From Bacteroides sp. GM023 (GTDB taxonomy: Bacteria; Bacteroidota; Bacteroidia; Bacteroidales; Bacteroidaceae): DNA of 64,000 nt. The stretch covers positions 62,001-126,000 of the forward strand of contig NZ_JAAXGE010000014.1 in the NCBI RefSeq assembly GCF_014750685.1, given 5' to 3'. A program made the translations under genes and the position numbers. This document shows positions 45,146-54,814 of this stretch, piece by piece; position 1 is the stretch's first letter, and the number at the start of each line of letters is the position of its first letter. The notes under the pieces are model-generated. The model was not told where the DNA came from. It saw only the letters and a list, made by a program, of their open reading frames with translations, and made no database searches.

Positions 45146-46588
45146 ATGAAAAAGAAACATTTAACAGCTACTCTTCTTCTAAGCTTGCTATTGGTTAGTC
45201 CTGCCATACAAGCACAAAAAAAACTTCTGCCTGCCGAACAAGAAATAGAATTGAAATATGGAGCCGACCGTTTAGGCAAAAGACAGGACGCAGCCATGCA
45301 AAAGTTTAGAGATAACCGTTTGGGAGCTTTCATTCACTGGGGATTGTATGCCATTCCCGGTGGAGAGTGGAACGGAAAAACCTATCAGGGAGCAGCCGAA
45401 TGGTTGAAATCGTGGGCCAAAGTACCATCTAATGAATGGTTGCAACTAATGGACCAATGGAACCCTCAAAAGTTTAATGCAAAGAAATGGGCACAAATGG
45501 CCAAAGAATCCGGAGTGAAGTACGTGAAAATCACGACCAAACACCACGAAGGTTTTTGTTTATGGCCCAGCAAGTATTCCCAATATACTGTTGCCAATAC
45601 TCCGTATAAAAAAGATATCCTGGGAGAATTGGTAAAAGCCTATAACGATGCCGGCATTGATGTGCATTTCTATTTTTCAGTCATGGATTGGAGCCATCCT
45701 GACTGGCGTTACAAAATCAATTCGGAAGAAGACAGCGTCGCTTTCCAACGTTTTCTCACATTCACCGACAATCAACTTAAAGAACTGGCCACCCGCTATC
45801 CCACAGTGAAAGATTTCTGGTTCGACGGCACATGGGATGCAAGCATCAAACAGAATGGCTGGTGGACAGCACACGTCGAACGTATGTTGAAAGAACTTGT
45901 TCCCGGTGTAACAATCAACAGCCGCCTTCGTGCCGACGATTATGGGAAACGCCACTTTGACAGTAACGGCCACCTCATGGGCGATTATGAATCAGCCTAT
46001 GAACGACGTTTGCCCGACCCCGTAAAAGACTTGCATGTAACTAAATGGGATTGGGAAGCTTGCATGACCATCCCCGAAAATCAATGGGGATACCATAAAG
46101 ACTGGTCATTGAGTTACGTAAAAAGCCCGGTCGAAGTGTTGGACCGTATCGTACATGCCGTTTCACTGGGTGGCAACATGGCAGTCAATTTCGGCCCTCA
46201 ACCCGATGGGGATTTCCGATCGGAAGAAAAAGAATTGAGTAGCTTCATCGGCAAATGGATGAAGAAAAACGGAGAATGCATTTACGCCTGCGATTATGCA
46301 GGATGGGCCAAACAAGACTGGGGATACTATACACGCAAAAAGGATGAGATTTATATGATTGTCTTCAATCTTCCTTACTCAGGCCAGCTTACTGCCAAAA
46401 CACCCAAAGGCGTCCAAATTGCCGAAGCCACCCTGTTGAACGGACAGTCCGTCAAGGTCACCGAAGTAGCCCGTAATGAATATAATATAGGTATACCGAC
46501 ACAAACGCCCAATGAGCCATTTGTCATCAAACTGAAAATAAAGACATCTGATAGTCCGGTTAGCAAATACAAAGAAGCACTTACATAA
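45146..46588 (+). CDS. GH29 alpha-L-fucosidase
   Basis: 480 residues with a Sec signal peptide (ends AIQAQ). GH29 barrel with FIHWGLYAIPGGEW, ITTKHHEGFCLWPSKYSQYTV, the nucleophile region DFWFDGTWD (Asp227) and SLGGNMAVNFGPQPDGDF. A short beta domain closes the C-terminus. It differs from the PUL A fucosidase: it lacks an F5/8C domain and has an extra insert around MDWSHPDWRYKINSEEDS, so it is more like the broad-specificity subgroup, although this is by eye. It precedes a PL8 lyase by about 150 bp in a probable two-gene unit with no SusC/SusD nearby. Confidence 0.94.
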   Translation: MKKKHLTATLLLSLLLVSPAIQAQKKLLPAEQEIELKYGADRLGKRQDAAMQKFRDNRLGAFIHWGLYAIPGGEWNGKTYQGAAEWLKSWAKVPSNEWLQLMDQWNPQKFNAKKWAQMAKESGVKYVKITTKHHEGFCLWPSKYSQYTVANTPYKKDILGELVKAYNDAGIDVHFYFSVMDWSHPDWRYKINSEEDSVAFQRFLTFTDNQLKELATRYPTVKDFWFDGTWDASIKQNGWWTAHVERMLKELVPGVTINSRLRADDYGKRHFDSNGHLMGDYESAYERRLPDPVKDLHVTKWDWEACMTIPENQWGYHKDWSLSYVKSPVEVLDRIVHAVSLGGNMAVNFGPQPDGDFRSEEKELSSFIGKWMKKNGECIYACDYAGWAKQDWGYYTRKKDEIYMIVFNLPYSGQLTAKTPKGVQIAEATLLNGQSVKVTEVARNEYNIGIPTQTPNEPFVIKLKIKTSDSPVSKYKEALT

Positions 46589-46741
46589 GTTTGGTCTATA
46601 ATAAGCGGGTATAATAACAGACCTGAAATCTTGAAGTAAAATAATCCTATGGACAATTTTACCTCTTTAAAAAGAAAAAAAGGACACATCAGTTCTTTTT
46701 TTCTGCCGATATTTGCACCTATTATTATCAACAATAAAAAT

Positions 46742-48901
46742 ATGAAAATCACCATTCGTTTTATTCTAGCAATATTACTTATCATAAGTGATATTTCCTT
46801 TGCCAAAGCACAATCCGGTAAACAGAGTTCTATTGACATTCAAAATGAGTTTGAGGTGCTAATGAAAAAAATCAGACTGGACTTTGCTCAAAACCCTCAA
46901 ATAAAAGAAGCACTCAATAAATACAATGAAAAAGACGGCTCTTTTATAGATGTGGATTATGCTAGCATACGGCGCACGGAATGGCCGCCAATGACACATA
47001 TTGAACGTTTGTATGATTTTGCTTTTGCCTATACAAATCCTAAAAACAAATATTACAAAGACAGTAGCCTATTTAATAAGATACAAAAAGGACTGGAATT
47101 TTGGCATGAACGCAACCCGTGGTGTCATAACTGGTGGTATAATCAAATAGCCGAGCCGCAATGCCTGGGCATATTACTGATACGAATGCGAACCGGGGAA
47201 CAGCGTCTTCCGGCAGAACTGGAAAGTAAACTCTTAAAAAGAATCAAAGAAGATGGTGGGCATCCTGCCAAATGGACGGGAGCAAACCGTACGGACATCG
47301 CTTTACATTGGATATACCGTTCTTGCCTGACACAAAACGAGAGTGACCTGAAAATAGCCCTTGAAAATGCGTATAGCCCGGTAGTCTACACAACCAAAGA
47401 GGGTTTCCAACATGACAACAGTTATTTTCAACATGGTGTACAACTTTATATAGGAGGTTATGGAGATGAGATTCTGAAAGGTATCACTCAAGTAGCAATG
47501 TACACGAAAGGTACGCAATATGCCATCTCCGAAGATAAATTAGCCATAGTGAGTAAATTCATGCGTGAGACTTATTATTCAACTATCAGAGGTCAGTATA
47601 TGTTGTTCGACGTATTGGGAAGAGGTGTCAGCCGTCCCGATATTACGAAGAAGACGAATACGATTTTATTTGCCAGGCGTATGATTGACCTCGATCCCGC
47701 TCATGCAGACGAGTTCCAAACGATCATCAAACGTATAGAAGGAGAAGAACCCGCCAATTATGGACTCACGCCGAAGCACACCCATTACTTCCGCGGCGAC
47801 TATACGTTGCACGTACGCCCGGAGTACACATTTGACGTGCGTATGGTATCCAACCGTACCAGTCGTTGCGAGTACGGAAACGGGGAAAACTTAAAGACGT
47901 ATTTCATGTCTGACGGATGTACCAATATCGTAGTGGACGGCAATGAATATGCCAATATATTTCCTGTATGGAACTGGGCACGCATCCCCGGAGTCACCGC
48001 CCCGCAAATGAGTGACATCCCGAAAGCCAAAAGTGATTGGCAGACGCGAGGAACTTCCACTTTTGCCGGAGGAGTATCCGATAGTATTTACGGTGCATCT
48101 GCTTATTCTTACACAGATGATTATGCGAATATAAACACCCAGGCAAAGAAAGCATGGTTCTTCTTTGATGAAGAAGTAGTATGCCTTGGTGCATGTATCA
48201 GTTCCACTGCTTCAGAAGAAGTATTCACAACTGTCAATCAAAGCCTGCTTTTGGATAAGGAAGTTACGGTTTCTTCCAATAAAAAAGTTTCAACTATTGG
48301 AAAAGAATCTTTCAGCTATATAATCCCCGATTGGATACTCCACAATAAAATCGGCTATATATTTCCCGAAAATGGAAATGTATTCGTCAGCAACCAAACA
48401 CAGAGCGGCAATTGGTATGACATCAATAACACGGCATCCAAACAGCCTTTGCAAAAAGGAATATTCACTATCGGCTTCAATCATGGGGAAAAACCATCTA
48501 ATGCCAGCTATGCTTATATCGTAGTTCCCGGAAAGCAGACAGTGAAAGACATGAAGAAATATCAGAAAAGCAAAAACATTGAAATCCTCGCCAATACAGA
48601 AGAGCAACAGATAGTCAGAAATAAAAAGCTAGGTATCTGGCAAATGATATTTTATCAGGCTGGAGAATTTAAGAACAAGGATATAGCAGTTAAGGTAAAT
48701 CAAGGCTGTGCACTTATGATTAAAGAGAATAATAAATATAAGGTGGAAATCCATATAGCTGATCCTGCACAGACACAGTCAATCATAGAAGCCGACATCT
48801 GTATTCCACGCAAATCTAAAGAAATCAAAAAGATTTGTTGTGATTTCAATCACAGTGGAATCTATGCAGGAGCTTCGCAAAAGCGGGAACTTCAATACTA
48901 A
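46742..48901 (+). CDS. PL8 polysaccharide lyase (chondroitin/hyaluronan lyase-like)
   Basis: 719 residues from the Met at 46742 (MKITIRFILAILLIISDISFAKAQ, a signal peptide). The 31 upstream codons of the open frame are Lys/Phe-rich and not signal-like. The (alpha/alpha) toroid carries the family catalytic set: Asn182 (TGANRTD), His231 and Tyr240 (NSYFQHGVQLYIGGYG), Arg294 and Arg298 (GRGVSR). The His-Tyr and His-Arg spacings equal those of chondroitin AC lyase. NWWYNQIAEPQ is the aromatic cleft patch. Beta-sandwich domains follow. Cleaves uronic-acid glycosaminoglycans by beta-elimination; chondroitin, hyaluronan or another acidic polymer cannot be separated here. Confidence 0.92.
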   Translation: MKITIRFILAILLIISDISFAKAQSGKQSSIDIQNEFEVLMKKIRLDFAQNPQIKEALNKYNEKDGSFIDVDYASIRRTEWPPMTHIERLYDFAFAYTNPKNKYYKDSSLFNKIQKGLEFWHERNPWCHNWWYNQIAEPQCLGILLIRMRTGEQRLPAELESKLLKRIKEDGGHPAKWTGANRTDIALHWIYRSCLTQNESDLKIALENAYSPVVYTTKEGFQHDNSYFQHGVQLYIGGYGDEILKGITQVAMYTKGTQYAISEDKLAIVSKFMRETYYSTIRGQYMLFDVLGRGVSRPDITKKTNTILFARRMIDLDPAHADEFQTIIKRIEGEEPANYGLTPKHTHYFRGDYTLHVRPEYTFDVRMVSNRTSRCEYGNGENLKTYFMSDGCTNIVVDGNEYANIFPVWNWARIPGVTAPQMSDIPKAKSDWQTRGTSTFAGGVSDSIYGASAYSYTDDYANINTQAKKAWFFFDEEVVCLGACISSTASEEVFTTVNQSLLLDKEVTVSSNKKVSTIGKESFSYIIPDWILHNKIGYIFPENGNVFVSNQTQSGNWYDINNTASKQPLQKGIFTIGFNHGEKPSNASYAYIVVPGKQTVKDMKKYQKSKNIEILANTEEQQIVRNKKLGIWQMIFYQAGEFKNKDIAVKVNQGCALMIKENNKYKVEIHIADPAQTQSIIEADICIPRKSKEIKKICCDFNHSGIYAGASQKRELQY

Positions 48902-48942
48902 ATCTCCTATCTTTTCTTTATAAAACAAATATCCCTAACATA

Positions 48943-48987
48943 AAACAAGGAGACAAATACTTTTCCAAAGTAAATGTCTCCTTGTTT
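48943..48987. terminator. Bidirectional terminator between PL8 and dnaE
   Basis: AAACAAGGAGACA (48943-48955) pairs perfectly with TGTCTCCTTGTTT (48975-48987), 13 bp, between two converging genes. Confidence 0.8.
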
Positions 48988-49006
48988 CATTATATCACAA
49001 TTTGTA

Positions 49007-52000
49007 TCAGTTTATATGGAATCCGAGTTCTGGGCGGTCTTTTAAATAAGTGATTAAATCGCGACCTACCGAAAGCTTAATCGGGCGGGAAATCAAATCG
49101 ACCGACACACGATTCACATCGACATCGTCCGTCACCTTGAAGTAGAGTTCCGTATTTCCCGGATGCTCTTTGGTCAACGACGCAAGCTCTTTGACTAAAG
49201 AGGAGTTCAATACCGACAGAGGTATCATGATTGTTATTTTCTGCACAAGTTCATCCTTCACGTCCGGGAGAAGTTCCATAGAAGTAATTTTCACTTCCAA
49301 TTCATCCTGCCGCCACTGTTTTGCCTGGCAACGGGCTTTGATATATAGGAAAGTTCCTTCATTGAGGTACCCTTGATAAGTCACCCAGTCATTTCCCCAA
49401 AATGGGATTTCGGTAGAACCGGAATAGTCCTCTATCTTGGCGATGCCGTAAGGGTTTCCGTTTTTGCTGATTCCACGACGGACACTGGTCACAATTCCGC
49501 CCATCGTTATCTCACGACCGGCAAGCGCAGCCTTATCTTCCAAATCCGCCATACGCGTGTTGCAGACATGATCCAGTACAATCGAAAATTCATCCAGCGG
49601 GTGAGCGGACAAATAGATACCTACCAAATCACGTTCACGGTTCAAACGGTCAAGATCGTTCCAGCGTTCCACACCTTGCGGTATTTCAGGAGTTGCCACG
49701 TCAATTACGTTGTCACCACCAAACAGAGAGTTGACCGCAGCCGACTTATCCGCCTGATAACGGTTACCATAGCGCATCAGGGTTTCAAGAAATACTTCCC
49801 CTTTGGAGTTGACAGCGAAGTATTGTTCGCGTTTCAGTTCCGGGAAACTGTCGAAGCCACCCGCCAATGCAAGACATTCCATATTCTTTTTGTTGCAGGC
49901 ATTAAGGTTGACACGCTGTACAAAGTCGAAAATTCCGGTGAAAGGACCGTTCTTCTCGCGTTCTTCCATGATACTTTGCACGGCGGCTTCGCCTACACCT
50001 TTCACAGCACCGAGTCCGAAACGGATATTACCGTCATGGTTTACGGTGAATTTCAGGTTACTCTCATTGACATCCGGCCCTAAAGTCAGAATACCCATTG
50101 CCTTACATTCGTCCATCAGTTTCGTGATGTCGGTAATGTTGGACAAACTTCGGCTCATTACAGCCGCCATATATTCGGAAGGGTAGTTCGCTTTCAGATA
50201 AGCTGTCTGATAAGCTACCCATGAATAGCAAGTTGCGTGAGATTTATTGAAAGCGTAGGACGCAAACTTCTCCCAGTCCGCCCAAATCTTTTCAAGGACT
50301 TTCGGATTGTGTCCATTCTTTCGACCGCCTTCGATAAATTTAGGCTTCATGTGATCCAGCTTATCACGCAGCTTCTTACCCATCGCTTTACGAAGAGCAT
50401 CGGACTCACCACGGGTAAAGTCCGCCAGCAGACGTGACAAAAGCATCACCTGTTCTTGATAGACCGTGATACCATACGTATCACTCAAGTATTTCTCCAT
50501 TACCGGAATATCATACTCAATCGGCTTGCGTCCGTGCTTACGGTCGATAAAATCAGGGATATAATCCATCGGTCCCGGACGATAGAGAGCATTCATGGCA
50601 ATCAAATCTTCGAATGTAGAAGGTTGCAATTCGCGCAAGTACTTCTGCATACCGGCAGATTCAAACTGGAATGTACCGATCGTACGGCCGTCACTATATA
50701 GTTTATAGGTCGCAGGGTCACAGATGTCTATGGTATCTACATCTACTAAGATGCTACGACTCAGGCGGATATTTTCAACAGCTTCTTTTATGATGGACAA
50801 TGTTTTCAGTCCCAGGAAGTCCATCTTAATCAATCCGGTATCCTCAATTACCGAGCCTTCATACTGTGTGACGAGCATCTTTTCACCCGTTTCCTTATCA
50901 TCGGCGGTGCTGACAGGCACCCAGTCGGTAATATCATCACGGCAGATAATCGTACCACAAGCATGCACACCCGTACCACGAACATTGCCCTCGAGCATCT
51001 TGGCATACTTGAGCGTATCCCGCACCAATGGGTCGGGCGATACTTCCGCCGCCTGCAATTCGGGAACATATTCGATGGCATTGCGCAGGTTCAGCTTCTT
51101 GTCGGGAATTTTATCCGGCACTAATTTTGCCAGGCGGTCTGATTCGGAAAGAGGAAGTTTCTGCACACGGGCAACGTCTTTAATCGCCAGCTTCGTAGCC
51201 ATTGTACCATAAGTGATGATATGGGCTACTTTTTCCTGTCCATATTTATTAGTTACCCAACGAAGCACATCGCCTCGTCCGTCATCATCAAAGTCAATAT
51301 CAATATCAGGCAAAGAGATACGGTCGGGGTTCAGAAAACGTTCAAACAGCAAATCATATTTGATAGGGTCAATCTTCGTTATCTGCAAACAATAAGCTAC
51401 TGCCGAACCGGCAGCAGAACCACGTCCCGGTCCAATAGACACCCCCATGCTACGTCCTGCTGCAATAAAGTCTTGCACAATCAGGAAGTACCCCGGGAAA
51501 CCCATTGTCTTCATGATATACAGTTCGAATTTCAATCGTTCTTTGACTTCATCCGACAAGGGGTCGCCATATACTTTTTTTGCTCCGTCGAATGCCAGTT
51601 TAGCCAGATAGTCACCTTCCAGTTTAATACGATAGAGTTTATCATATCCGCCCAAACGCTTTATCTTGTTTTTTGCATCCTCTTCACTCAAGACTACATT
51701 CCCATTTTCGTCTTGCGTAAACTCGTCGAATAAATCTTTCTCCGTATACTTCTGCCGATACCCTTCCTCCGTTCCGAAATCTTCGGGAATGGCGAAAGTC
51801 GGCATAATAGGTGCATGGTCGATGGAGTAATATTCTACTTTATTGAGGAGTTCCAATGTATTGCTTAATGCTTCAGGCACGTCCGCAAAGAGTTCATTCA
51901 TCTCTTCACGTGTCTTCATCCACTCCTGTTTTGTGTAAAGCATACGACCCGGATCATCCAAATCCTTGCCGGTACTCAAACAAATCAGCCGGTCATGCGC

Positions 52001-52810
52001 TTCGGCATTTTCTTCATCCACAAAGTGAACGTCGTTCGTACAAATCAGTTTGATGTTGAACTTCTGTGCATACTCCATCAAGTGTTTGTTCACATTCACC
52101 TGCAATGGGTAACATTCGTGATTGGCACGGGGAACAGTCGCTTTATGACGTTGCAGCTCAAGATAGAAATCGTCACCAAACAAGTTCTTATACCACTGTA
52201 TAGCTTCTTCGGCTTCCGCGAATTGCCCGGCAGTAATCCGTTTCGGTATTTCACCACCAAGGCAGGCCGAACAGACCATCAGTCCTTCATGATACTTCTC
52301 AAGTTCGCTGCGGTCTGTACGCGGACGCATATAGTACCCTCGCGTCCATGCGTGCGATACTAATTTAATAAGGTTATGATAACCTTTCTCATTCTTTGCC
52401 AATACGATCAAGTGATAACCACTCTGGTCGGGTTTTCCCTCTTTCAGATCCATCGTGCGGCGTGCCACATACATTTCACAACCGATGATGGGTTTGAAGA
52501 GTTTGTTTTCCGCTTCTACTATCTTGGCTTTGCAAGCGGCAATCTCCGCTTCTTTATCTGCACATTCTATCGTACCGGCTTCGATTCCTGCTATTCGCTT
52601 CTTCAGGTCTTTGATTTCACCTTTCGGGCCGCTATTCTTTTTATTGACGTAGTTCGTAAATTCCTTGATACCGAACATATTTCCATGGTCGGTCACAGCA
52701 ATACCCTTCATTCCATTCTTCATTGCTTTATCGACCAGACGAGCGACGCTTGCCTGACCATCCAAGAGAGAATATTGGGTATGGACATGTAAATGAACGA
52801 AATCCTGCAT
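49007..52810 (-). CDS. dnaE: DNA polymerase III alpha subunit
   Basis: 1267 residues, a full-length DnaE1-type replicase. The N-terminal PHP domain starts at once (FVHLHVHTQYSLLDGQASV, then GIAVTDHGNMFG). The catalytic palm has PDIDIDFDD, the two-aspartate motif for metal ions, and IGPGRGSAAGSAVAYCL. Later come GTGVHACGTIIC, the tandem helix-hairpin-helix region (FGLGAVKGVGEAAVQSIMEE) and a C-terminal OB-fold (EITMGGIVTSVRRGISKNGNPYGIAKIEDYSG). Some PHP metal ligands seem kept, so remaining exonuclease-like activity is possible but not certain. A -7 box TATTTTTG lies at 52871-52864. Confidence 0.98.
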   Translation of the reverse strand: MQDFVHLHVHTQYSLLDGQASVARLVDKAMKNGMKGIAVTDHGNMFGIKEFTNYVNKKNSGPKGEIKDLKKRIAGIEAGTIECADKEAEIAACKAKIVEAENKLFKPIIGCEMYVARRTMDLKEGKPDQSGYHLIVLAKNEKGYHNLIKLVSHAWTRGYYMRPRTDRSELEKYHEGLMVCSACLGGEIPKRITAGQFAEAEEAIQWYKNLFGDDFYLELQRHKATVPRANHECYPLQVNVNKHLMEYAQKFNIKLICTNDVHFVDEENAEAHDRLICLSTGKDLDDPGRMLYTKQEWMKTREEMNELFADVPEALSNTLELLNKVEYYSIDHAPIMPTFAIPEDFGTEEGYRQKYTEKDLFDEFTQDENGNVVLSEEDAKNKIKRLGGYDKLYRIKLEGDYLAKLAFDGAKKVYGDPLSDEVKERLKFELYIMKTMGFPGYFLIVQDFIAAGRSMGVSIGPGRGSAAGSAVAYCLQITKIDPIKYDLLFERFLNPDRISLPDIDIDFDDDGRGDVLRWVTNKYGQEKVAHIITYGTMATKLAIKDVARVQKLPLSESDRLAKLVPDKIPDKKLNLRNAIEYVPELQAAEVSPDPLVRDTLKYAKMLEGNVRGTGVHACGTIICRDDITDWVPVSTADDKETGEKMLVTQYEGSVIEDTGLIKMDFLGLKTLSIIKEAVENIRLSRSILVDVDTIDICDPATYKLYSDGRTIGTFQFESAGMQKYLRELQPSTFEDLIAMNALYRPGPMDYIPDFIDRKHGRKPIEYDIPVMEKYLSDTYGITVYQEQVMLLSRLLADFTRGESDALRKAMGKKLRDKLDHMKPKFIEGGRKNGHNPKVLEKIWADWEKFASYAFNKSHATCYSWVAYQTAYLKANYPSEYMAAVMSRSLSNITDITKLMDECKAMGILTLGPDVNESNLKFTVNHDGNIRFGLGAVKGVGEAAVQSIMEEREKNGPFTGIFDFVQRVNLNACNKKNMECLALAGGFDSFPELKREQYFAVNSKGEVFLETLMRYGNRYQADKSAAVNSLFGGDNVIDVATPEIPQGVERWNDLDRLNRERDLVGIYLSAHPLDEFSIVLDHVCNTRMADLEDKAALAGREITMGGIVTSVRRGISKNGNPYGIAKIEDYSGSTEIPFWGNDWVTYQGYLNEGTFLYIKARCQAKQWRQDELEVKITSMELLPDVKDELVQKITIMIPLSVLNSSLVKELASLTKEHPGNTELYFKVTDDVDVNRVSVDLISRPIKLSVGRDLITYLKDRPELGFHIN

Positions 52811-52938
52811 AATGATAAGTAGTTAAATTGAAGGCATAAAATTACTACCTCTTGGGTTATAAACAAAAATAATCCTCAAAAAGTTATCAACATTCGCATT
52901 TCTATGCCCATTTACTTGCTGATATTTTAAATTAAGTA

Positions 52939-52946
52939 TATTTTTG
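52939..52946 (+). promoter_or_regulatory. -7 box of psd
   Basis: TATTTTTG fits TAnnTTTG, 25 bp before the psd ATG. A partial -33 (CTTG) lies about 20 bp further upstream. Confidence 0.55.
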
Positions 52947-52971
52947 CAGTCAATATCATTAAACAGCATTC

Positions 52972-53658
52972 ATGAGCCGACTAAAGAAATTGAAGAAAAT
53001 ACGTATTCACCGTGAAGGAACACATATATTATGGGCTAGCTTCTTGCTATTGCTATTGATTAATGCCGCTCTTTATTGGGGAATCGATTGCAAAATTCCA
53101 TTTTATGTGGTAGCAGTGGCGAGTATCGCAGTCTATCTGCTAATGGTGAATTTCTTCCGTTGTCCGATCCGCCTCTTCGGGCAGGACACTGAGAAAATAG
53201 TCGTTGCGCCTGCCGACGGGAAAATCGTCGTGATCGAAGAAGTCGATGAAAACGAGTATTTCCATGATCGCCGTTTGATGATTTCTATATTTATGAGCAT
53301 TGTGAATGTTCATGCCAACTGGTATCCGGTGGACGGCACTATCAAGAAGGTGGCTCATCACAATGGTAACTTTATGAAAGCCTGGCTGCCGAAAGCCAGC
53401 ACAGAGAATGAACGTTCTACGGTAGTGATCGAAACACCGGAAGGTGTGGAAGTGCTCACCCGCCAAATAGCCGGTGCTGTGGCACGCCGTATCGTAACCT
53501 ACGCTGAGGTAGGCGAAGAATGTTATATCGACGAACACATGGGATTCATCAAATTCGGTTCTCGTGTGGATGTATATTTGCCCATTGGTACAGAGGTCTG
53601 TGTCAGCATGGGTCAATTAACGACCGGTAACCAAACGGTTATCGCCAAACTTAAATAA
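52972..53658 (+). CDS. psd: Phosphatidylserine decarboxylase (short form)
   Basis: 228 residues, the short PSD form. A membrane anchor occupies about 20-55 (LWASFLLLLLINAALYWGI, then FYVVAVASIAVYLLMVNFF). Conserved VVAPADGKIVVIEE, ISIFMSIVNVHANWYPVDG (catalytic His), and the self-cleavage site in MGFIKFGSRVDVYLP, where Ser197 becomes the pyruvoyl group. It turns phosphatidylserine into phosphatidylethanolamine at the inner membrane. pssA follows after 10 bp, so the two consecutive steps of PE synthesis are co-transcribed. Confidence 0.96.
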   Translation: MSRLKKLKKIRIHREGTHILWASFLLLLLINAALYWGIDCKIPFYVVAVASIAVYLLMVNFFRCPIRLFGQDTEKIVVAPADGKIVVIEEVDENEYFHDRRLMISIFMSIVNVHANWYPVDGTIKKVAHHNGNFMKAWLPKASTENERSTVVIETPEGVEVLTRQIAGAVARRIVTYAEVGEECYIDEHMGFIKFGSRVDVYLPIGTEVCVSMGQLTTGNQTVIAKLK

Positions 53659-53668
53659 TTCTGTCACA

Positions 53669-54376
53669 ATGACAAACGTTATTAAAAACAGTATCCCGAA
53701 TACTGTAACCTGCCTGAACCTTTTCTCCGGTTGTATCGCTTGCGTCATGGCTTTTGAAGCAAAATACGAACTGGCACTGCTTTTTATCGCTTTAAGTTCT
53801 ATCTTCGATTTCTTCGACGGACTGTTGGCCCGTGTTCTCAATGCTCATTCTATCATTGGAAAGGACCTGGATTCACTGGCTGATGATGTCAGCTTTGGCT
53901 TTGCGCCTTCAGTGATTGTATTCTCTTTGTTTAAAGAGATGTACTATCCGGCAAGCATGGAATTTATAGCTCCTTACTTGCCTTATGCCGCTTTTCTGAT
54001 TTCCGTATTCTCTGCTTTGCGTTTGGCAAAGTTCAATAATGATACCCGGCAGACAAGCTCTTTTGTCGGCCTTCCTGTTCCTGCCAACGCCTTGTTTTGG
54101 GGTTCTTTGGTGGCAGGCGCACATGATTTGCTGATTTCCGAAAGCTGCCATCCTGTCTATCTTTTTATACTCGTTTGTCTATCTTCATGGTTGCTGGTAT
54201 CAGAAATACCGATGTTTTCCCTGAAATTCAAAAGTCTGTCATGGGGTGACAATAAAGTCAGTTTTATTTTCTTGATTATTTGTATTCCTTTACTTGTTTT
54301 CCTGGGAATCAGTAGCTTTGCAGCCATTATTGTATGGTATATTTTACTTTCACTTTTTACAAGAAAAAGTAAATAA
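53669..54376 (+). CDS. pssA: CDP-diacylglycerol-serine O-phosphatidyltransferase
   Basis: 235 residues, multi-pass membrane protein of the CDP-alcohol phosphatidyltransferase family. The signature D-G-x2-A-R-x8-G-x3-D-x3-D is visible at about 49-78 (FFDGLLARVLNAHSIIGKDLDSLADDVSFG). It produces phosphatidylserine, the substrate of the preceding Psd. Confidence 0.97.
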   Translation: MTNVIKNSIPNTVTCLNLFSGCIACVMAFEAKYELALLFIALSSIFDFFDGLLARVLNAHSIIGKDLDSLADDVSFGFAPSVIVFSLFKEMYYPASMEFIAPYLPYAAFLISVFSALRLAKFNNDTRQTSSFVGLPVPANALFWGSLVAGAHDLLISESCHPVYLFILVCLSSWLLVSEIPMFSLKFKSLSWGDNKVSFIFLIICIPLLVFLGISSFAAIIVWYILLSLFTRKSK

Positions 54377-54443
54377 ACAATCTCTTGGCACGTTTGTTGT
54401 ACTATGAGTTTTATCAAAGTTACAATATAAAAATCATAGCCCG

Positions 54444-54746
54444 ATGCATATACTTTTATTTATACTTATCTTTATTATTGCCATTGTCGTATTTGGTCTC
54501 TCTATTGTCGGATTCCTGCTAAGAGCCATTTTCGGAATAGGACGCCGTTCCTCGTCGTCGTCACGTCCGAAACAAGCTGAATCAGGACGTAGTGCTACGG
54601 GACAACAGAGTTACAATCAGGGAACACAGAACCCGACGGATAATGAAGAGGAGATATATTCGGAGAATGTAACGGGAAGAAGGCATAAGAAAATATTCAC
54701 GCAGGATGATGGTGAATATGTGGACTTCGAGGAAATTAAAGAATAG
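54444..54746 (+). CDS. DUF4834-family small membrane protein
   Basis: 100 residues. One long membrane segment at about 2-30 (HILLFILIFIIAIVVFGLSIVGFLLRAIFGIG), a Ser/Arg-rich low-complexity linker (RRSSSSSRPKQAESGRSATGQQSYNQ) and a conserved C-terminal motif (RRHKKIFTQDDGEYVDFEEIKE). Function unknown. It lies 67 bp after pssA on the same strand. Confidence 0.82.
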   Translation: MHILLFILIFIIAIVVFGLSIVGFLLRAIFGIGRRSSSSSRPKQAESGRSATGQQSYNQGTQNPTDNEEEIYSENVTGRRHKKIFTQDDGEYVDFEEIKE

Positions 54747-54810
54747 TGATTAGCGTTTAGCGATTAATAGCTGCTCTGCATAGTGTTAATCACTAATCAC
54801 TAACCGTTAA
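54747..54810. repeat. Mirrored heptad repeats forming a stem-loop
   Basis: Left side reads GTGATTA GCGTTTA GCGATTA, right side TAATCAC TAATCAC TAACCGT TAATCAT, so runs of 7-bp units are mirrored around a GC-rich centre. It can fold into a long imperfect hairpin and may act as the terminator for the two converging genes. Confidence 0.6.
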
Positions 54811-54814
54811 TCAT

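Noticed and set aside
46649..46741. Earlier start of the PL8 gene at 46649
   Set aside because: The 31 added residues are Lys/Phe-rich, and a signal peptide begins at the Met at 46742.
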